This document shows, piece by piece, positions 25,049 to 28,306 of a stretch of DNA of 28,306 nt. This DNA is from CAXDOZ01 sp963991145. Lineage in GTDB: Bacteria > Bacteroidota > Bacteroidia > Chitinophagales > JABDMM01. Position 1 is the first letter of the stretch. Each line of letters opens with the position of its first letter. A program made the translations under genes and the position numbers. The stretch covers positions 1 through 28,306 of the forward strand of contig CAXDOZ010000020.1 in assembly GCA_963991145.1 (NCBI GenBank), in the 5' to 3' direction. The notes under the pieces were generated by a model. The model saw only the letters and a program-made list of their open reading frames with translations, ran no database searches and was not told where the DNA came from.

Positions 25049-25825
25049 ATGAGTGAAGCTACTTACTACTACATCGTCTATGGATGGTTACTCCTTGGGC
25101 TGATCACCTTTTTCTATTTATTAAAAGTTCCAGCTCCATTTGGCCGACATACATCAACCAATTACGGTCCTATGATGGATAACAAATGGGGATGGATCAT
25201 CATGGAGATCGCTTCTCCGATCTTCTTTAGTTACTTCCTTTTCACAGGATCACTTGAGATGACTACTCCCAAATGGATCTTTTGGGGACTTTGGGTTACA
25301 CACTATTTCAATAGGTCATTGATCTACCCATTCCGTCAAAAGGATACCAAGAAGAAGATGCCGGTTTTGGTCATGCTTAGTGCAGTTGGATTCAATTTCA
25401 TGAATGGATTCATTGTAGGAACCTACCTTGGAAATTTCGCGGTTTACCCAGAAGGTTGGCTAACAAGTCCATTAATGATCATTGGTGTGATCGTATGGTT
25501 GACTGGATTCTTTATCAACTTCCAATCTGACAACATCTTATTAAGTCTGAGAAAGCCTGGGGAAACCGGATACAAGATCCCGCATGGTGGTATGTTCAGA
25601 TTCATTTCCTGCCCAAACCACTTTGGTGAGATCGTTGAGTGGACTGGCTTTGCCATCATGACCTTTAGCGCAATTGGTATTGCAGGAAGCCTTCCAACTG
25701 CAACATTTGCTATCTGGACGGCAATGAATTTGATCCCTCGAGCAGTCTTCCATCACAAGTGGTATCTGGAGAAATTCACAGACTATCCAAAAGAGAGAAG
25801 AGCTGTATTGCCATTTGTTTGGTAA
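25049..25825 (+). CDS. Steroid 5-alpha-reductase (SRD5A) family membrane enzyme
   Basis: A 258-residue, multi-spanning (about 6-7 helices) NADPH-dependent reductase of the 3-oxo-5-alpha-steroid 4-dehydrogenase family. Diagnostic segments: FGRHTSTNYGP at 31-41; IMEIASP (Glu53, aligning with the Gln-Glu-Leu-Pro catalytic region); THYFNRSLIYPF at 84-95 with the Tyr position used in human SRD5A2; FINFQSDN (155-162); GYKIPHGGMFRFISCPNHFG at 174-193; and the terminal HHKWYLEKFTDYPKERR. The family reduces enone or polyprenol double bonds. The actual substrate here is unknown, perhaps a sterol, terpenoid or polyprenol. It lies 16 bases after the sulfotransferase gene, so they are likely one operon. 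Confidence 0.93.
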   Translation: MSEATYYYIVYGWLLLGLITFFYLLKVPAPFGRHTSTNYGPMMDNKWGWIIMEIASPIFFSYFLFTGSLEMTTPKWIFWGLWVTHYFNRSLIYPFRQKDTKKKMPVLVMLSAVGFNFMNGFIVGTYLGNFAVYPEGWLTSPLMIIGVIVWLTGFFINFQSDNILLSLRKPGETGYKIPHGGMFRFISCPNHFGEIVEWTGFAIMTFSAIGIAGSLPTATFAIWTAMNLIPRAVFHHKWYLEKFTDYPKERRAVLPFVW

Positions 25826-25851
25826 TTTGATAATGATCAAAAATTGAACCC

Positions 25852-26469
25852 ATGAAAAGAATTCTATTCATACTATTACTGGGAGCCATTAGCATTAGTT
25901 CCTATAGCCAACTTTCTTTAACTCCAATGGTAGGTTACCTATTAGGAGGACAGGCAAATACCATAGATGGTGATTTGAAATTCCAGAATGATGTTATCTG
26001 GGGAGGTGCCTTAACTTATATGATCAAGCCCTCAAATGGTATTGAGTTCCTTTATTTAAGAGCTGATAGTGAGATGTTTCTAAAGCGCCAGAATGGCGAT
26101 AGAGAAGATCTTTTTAACACTTCTGCAGATTACTTCCTTATCGGATCAACCACTAAGAAGGCTATTCACGAGCGCTTCATCCCATTTATTAATATTGGAA
26201 TTGGTGCAACGCGTTTCAATGCGAAGTCACCTGGAGTTGGAGATCAATGGATGTTCACCGCAACACTTGCAGGTGGGTTCGAGATCATGTTCTTCGACAG
26301 AATGTGTTTCCGTGCTGAAGCAAGAATGCTTGCACCAATGCAGTTTGGTGGATCTGGATTCTGGTGTGGTACCGGAGGATGCGATGTTGGCGTTAGCGGC
26401 TATACCTCTTTCGTTCAGGGTTCATTTACCGGTGGATTAATCATTAATCTACTTACAGCAGATAATTAG
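25852..26469 (+). CDS. Outer-membrane beta-barrel-like protein
   Basis: A 205-residue exported protein with signal peptide MKRILFILLLGAISISSYSQ. The mature part is made of alternating aromatic/hydrophobic strands separated by turns (SLTPMVGYLLGG, GIEFLYLRADSE, FIPFINIGIGATRF, FTATLAGGFEIMF, FRAEARML, and a final GSFTGGLIINLL), consistent with an 8-stranded OmpW/OmpX-like barrel. Cys residues near FWCGTGGCDVG may form a loop disulfide. It is 26 bases after the 5-alpha-reductase gene and followed by a terminator hairpin, so it closes that operon. Role unknown; it could be a porin-like or structural OMP. Confidence 0.85.
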   Translation: MKRILFILLLGAISISSYSQLSLTPMVGYLLGGQANTIDGDLKFQNDVIWGGALTYMIKPSNGIEFLYLRADSEMFLKRQNGDREDLFNTSADYFLIGSTTKKAIHERFIPFINIGIGATRFNAKSPGVGDQWMFTATLAGGFEIMFFDRMCFRAEARMLAPMQFGGSGFWCGTGGCDVGVSGYTSFVQGSFTGGLIINLLTADN

Positions 26470-26484
26470 AATCAAATCAATTTT

Positions 26485-26519
26485 AAATCCCGGCAAGTAA
26501 AGTCGGGATTTTTCGTTTT
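26485..26519 (+). terminator. Terminator between the beta-barrel gene and the CHU_C gene
   Basis: AAATCCCG (26485-26492), an 11-base loop, then CGGGATTT (26504-26511) form an 8-base-pair stem followed by T-rich sequence (TTTTTCGTTTT). It suits the plus-strand operon; the opposite strand has only a weak T run, so use in the other direction is less certain. It overlaps the stop codon of the convergent gene by two bases. Confidence 0.8.
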
Positions 26520-28306
26520 AGCGAACTAGTGTGATCATCCCGCTCATACTTTCTTTCTTGCGGGTAGCGCCATTTGTAAAGGTGATCAGATAAGCATAAC
26601 CGCCCATTGGAGCATCTTCTGATCTGTACCTTCCATCCCATCCAATATCGGGATCGTTCGAATGGAAAATTGACTCTCCCCATCGATTGTAGATGATCAA
26701 TTCGTAGTTCTCCAATCCAATTCCAACCGGGGACCACACGTCGTTGATCCCATCACCGTTTGGTGTGAATGAGTTTGGAATATGGATGATACTCGCCGGA
26801 TCTACACAGATTTCCTGAATAGCACTTGATTCGCAACCACCCTCATTCCAAATAGTCAAATAGATGAGGTAAGTACCGGTATCTCTAAATGTGTAAGTTG
26901 GATTGTCATATGGCTCATAAGGAAGGAAGCCTCCATCACCAAAGAACCAAACTCCTGTATCTGCTCCATCACTTTGGTCAATGATCTCAATTGTAGGATC
27001 AATAAGGTCCACGCATTCATCGTAAGGAACTGTAATGAAATCAGCCTGAATTCTTTCGAATGATGGAATTTGAACACTCGCAGATTCTGTACATCCGCTA
27101 TTGATCTCTCTAACAGTTACCGAATAGAATCTTCCAGCTTCTCCTTCAATTCGAGGAGTGGAGGTTGAAGGGTTATCACTCCAGCTGATATCGTAAGCTC
27201 CGCCCGAAGGGCTAATGGTAACTACTGCCCAGCCTGGTTCTCCAAAGCAAACAGCTTCGCTGGTATCGATATCTAAAACAAAAGGAGGCGTAACTCTAAT
27301 AGTCACATTTGCTGATCCGGGATCGCTACAGCCATCATCTACTGCCACGGTATAGATCGTGCTTAATGAAGGTGAAACCAGATGCGAAGTACCATTACCT
27401 AATCCCTGGGTCCATATATAATTATAGGAAGTAGGAACTCCTCCGCTGGCTTCAGCTGAGATCCTTACCAGATCTCCTGAGCAGATCAGACTATCACTGA
27501 ATGGAACAGTTACTCTTATTGGATCCTGAACAAAAACAGAAATTGAGCTACTCACAGCGCAATCTCCTGTTCCCACGGTGTATCTAATTGTATGATTCCC
27601 TGACCCTGCTCTCGATGGATTGAATATACTATCGTTAATGATCGGTCCACTTATTACGCCTCCCGGCGGATTAAAGCTCAGAATGATATTGGTATCGGTA
27701 AAGCAGTAAGTAGTTGCCAATCCCGAGATGCTCACATTTGGCAAAGGATCTACGGTTACTTCCATGGTATCCGGACAACCATCAGGTGATGTGTATCTGA
27801 GTTCATGGATTCCTACTCCGGCTGCTGTAGCACCAAAAAGTCCTGTGCTAGGATCTAATAATCCGGCAGATGCACTGCTCCATAATCCGCCCGTAGGGCT
27901 TGCAGGAATAACAAATGGTGATTGTGTCTCACAAACTGCGGTGTCTTCTACCACAGCAGGAGGGAAGACCGTAATGTTTGTGCTGTCTGTACATCCATTC
28001 ATGGTGTAATACAGACGATGAGTCCCCGGTCCGGCTATGGAAGGATTAAATCTGCCCGTAGGGCTTCCGTTTGGATTTGTGATTCCCACTCCCTGCCAGA
28101 ATCCACCCCAGGGTGTTCTTTGGCTGCCTGCCCAATCAAGGATATATACAGAATCAACAGGGCAGCTTGATGGCAAAGGATCTATTCTCACCTCAGTTCT
28201 TCGAACATACATGATCATATCATCCGAGCAGCCGGCAAGGTTGTAGGTCAATGTTACTGTTGGAGTAGTCGTGCTAAATCCAGGCCAGCTAGGTTGGAAC
28301 AAGCCG
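26518..28306 (-). CDS. Large surface protein with Ig-like repeats, PKD domain and CHU_C (T9SS type B) tail (5' partial)
   Basis: The frame is open to the window edge, so the N terminus lies beyond 28306; about 595 residues are visible. Three related modules carry a GxGxHxxxYT motif, at GPGTHRLYYT, GVGIHELRYT and GSGNHTIRYT, spaced about 71 residues. After further Ig-like stretches, a PKD-like domain has WFFGDGGFLPYEP and YTFRDTGTYLIYL. The C terminus is a CHU_C/gliding-motility-associated domain: PNSFTPNGDGINDVW, IYNRWGESIF, GWDGRY, GGYAYLI. Known for such tails: they direct T9SS type B export and surface attachment. Likely an adhesin; ligand unknown. Confidence 0.92.
   Translation of the reverse strand, partial: GLFQPSWPGFSTTTPTVTLTYNLAGCSDDMIMYVRRTEVRIDPLPSSCPVDSVYILDWAGSQRTPWGGFWQGVGITNPNGSPTGRFNPSIAGPGTHRLYYTMNGCTDSTNITVFPPAVVEDTAVCETQSPFVIPASPTGGLWSSASAGLLDPSTGLFGATAAGVGIHELRYTSPDGCPDTMEVTVDPLPNVSISGLATTYCFTDTNIILSFNPPGGVISGPIINDSIFNPSRAGSGNHTIRYTVGTGDCAVSSSISVFVQDPIRVTVPFSDSLICSGDLVRISAEASGGVPTSYNYIWTQGLGNGTSHLVSPSLSTIYTVAVDDGCSDPGSANVTIRVTPPFVLDIDTSEAVCFGEPGWAVVTISPSGGAYDISWSDNPSTSTPRIEGEAGRFYSVTVREINSGCTESASVQIPSFERIQADFITVPYDECVDLIDPTIEIIDQSDGADTGVWFFGDGGFLPYEPYDNPTYTFRDTGTYLIYLTIWNEGGCESSAIQEICVDPASIIHIPNSFTPNGDGINDVWSPVGIGLENYELIIYNRWGESIFHSNDPDIGWDGRYRSEDAPMGGYAYLITFTNGATRKKESMSGMITLVR
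27522..28306 (-). repeat. Ig-like repeat modules (about 71-residue period) in the CHU_C protein
   Basis: Protein-level repeats within the partial gene: the invariant His of the GxGxHxxxYT motif recurs at visible residues 95, 166 and 237, exactly 71 apart, with flanking Cys in NGCTDS, DGCPDT and GDCAV. A divergent first copy (VTLTYNLAGCSDD) begins near the window edge. Confidence 0.75.

Noticed and set aside
25827..25840. TTGATAATGATCAA inverted repeat between the reductase and barrel genes
   Set aside because: Short AT-rich arms in a 26-base gap inside a likely operon; a similar short palindrome at 13945-13955 suggests chance.
26093..26440. Plus-strand open frame of 115 codons inside the beta-barrel gene
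   Set aside because: Shadow in another frame; low-complexity Ser/Leu/His-rich translation with no signal.

Overview
The window looks like chromosomal DNA from a Bacteroidota bacterium, most likely a marine Flavobacteriales lineage (Cryomorphaceae/Schleiferiaceae-like). Reasons: two secreted proteins end in type IX secretion (T9SS) sorting domains (type A at 22011-23675, CHU_C/type B at 26518-28306); several recognisable promoters fit the Bacteroidota TTTG-N17-TAnnTTTG pattern; there are no strong Shine-Dalgarno sites; and the order birA / rsfS-ftsH-LUD is typical of the phylum. No rRNA, tRNA, CRISPR array, insertion sequence or phage gene was seen. No stretch over 300 bases lacks a gene; the longest gaps are about 150-200 bases.

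Layout. 1-2172: two peptide-type ABC transporter permeases (OppB/DppB-like, cut by the window edge, and an enlarged OppC/DppC-like). 2220-5386: a secreted protein of unknown function, a DUF6427-like membrane protein and purQ. 5414-8124: a thiol-redox cluster of two stand-alone DsbD-alpha-like domains (one soluble, one lipoprotein) and a DsbD without its own alpha domain, followed tail-to-tail by a small membrane-anchored unknown. 8722-10575: htpG (Hsp90) behind a palindrome and a sigma-54-like promoter. 10572-13911: birA divergent from rsfS-ftsH, then a strong terminator. 14012-18555: LUD-domain protein with a long acidic tract, lpxH, an overlapping secreted protein, prfA with its own promoter, and a secreted protein with a C-terminal LecA (PA-IL)-like domain.

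18560-23675 (minus strand): TlpA/ResA-like thioredoxin with DUF4369, a BNR/Ycf48-like lipoprotein propeller, a class III aminotransferase, and a secreted protein fusing a c-type cytochrome domain, a copper type II monooxygenase (PHM/DBM-like) core and a T9SS tail. 23875-26469 (plus): a membrane-anchored sulfotransferase, a steroid 5-alpha-reductase family enzyme and an outer-membrane beta-barrel protein. 26518-28306 (minus): 3' part of a large Ig-repeat, PKD and CHU_C adhesin-like protein.

Most of the window is housekeeping (purines, ribosome silencing, translation termination, biotinylation, lipid A, protein quality control) mixed with cell-envelope and secreted functions. The most unusual parts are the cytochrome-PHM-T9SS protein with a sigma-54-type promoter, the sulfotransferase/5-alpha-reductase pair, and the split DsbD system. 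All functional calls come from reading motifs by eye; no database search was run.
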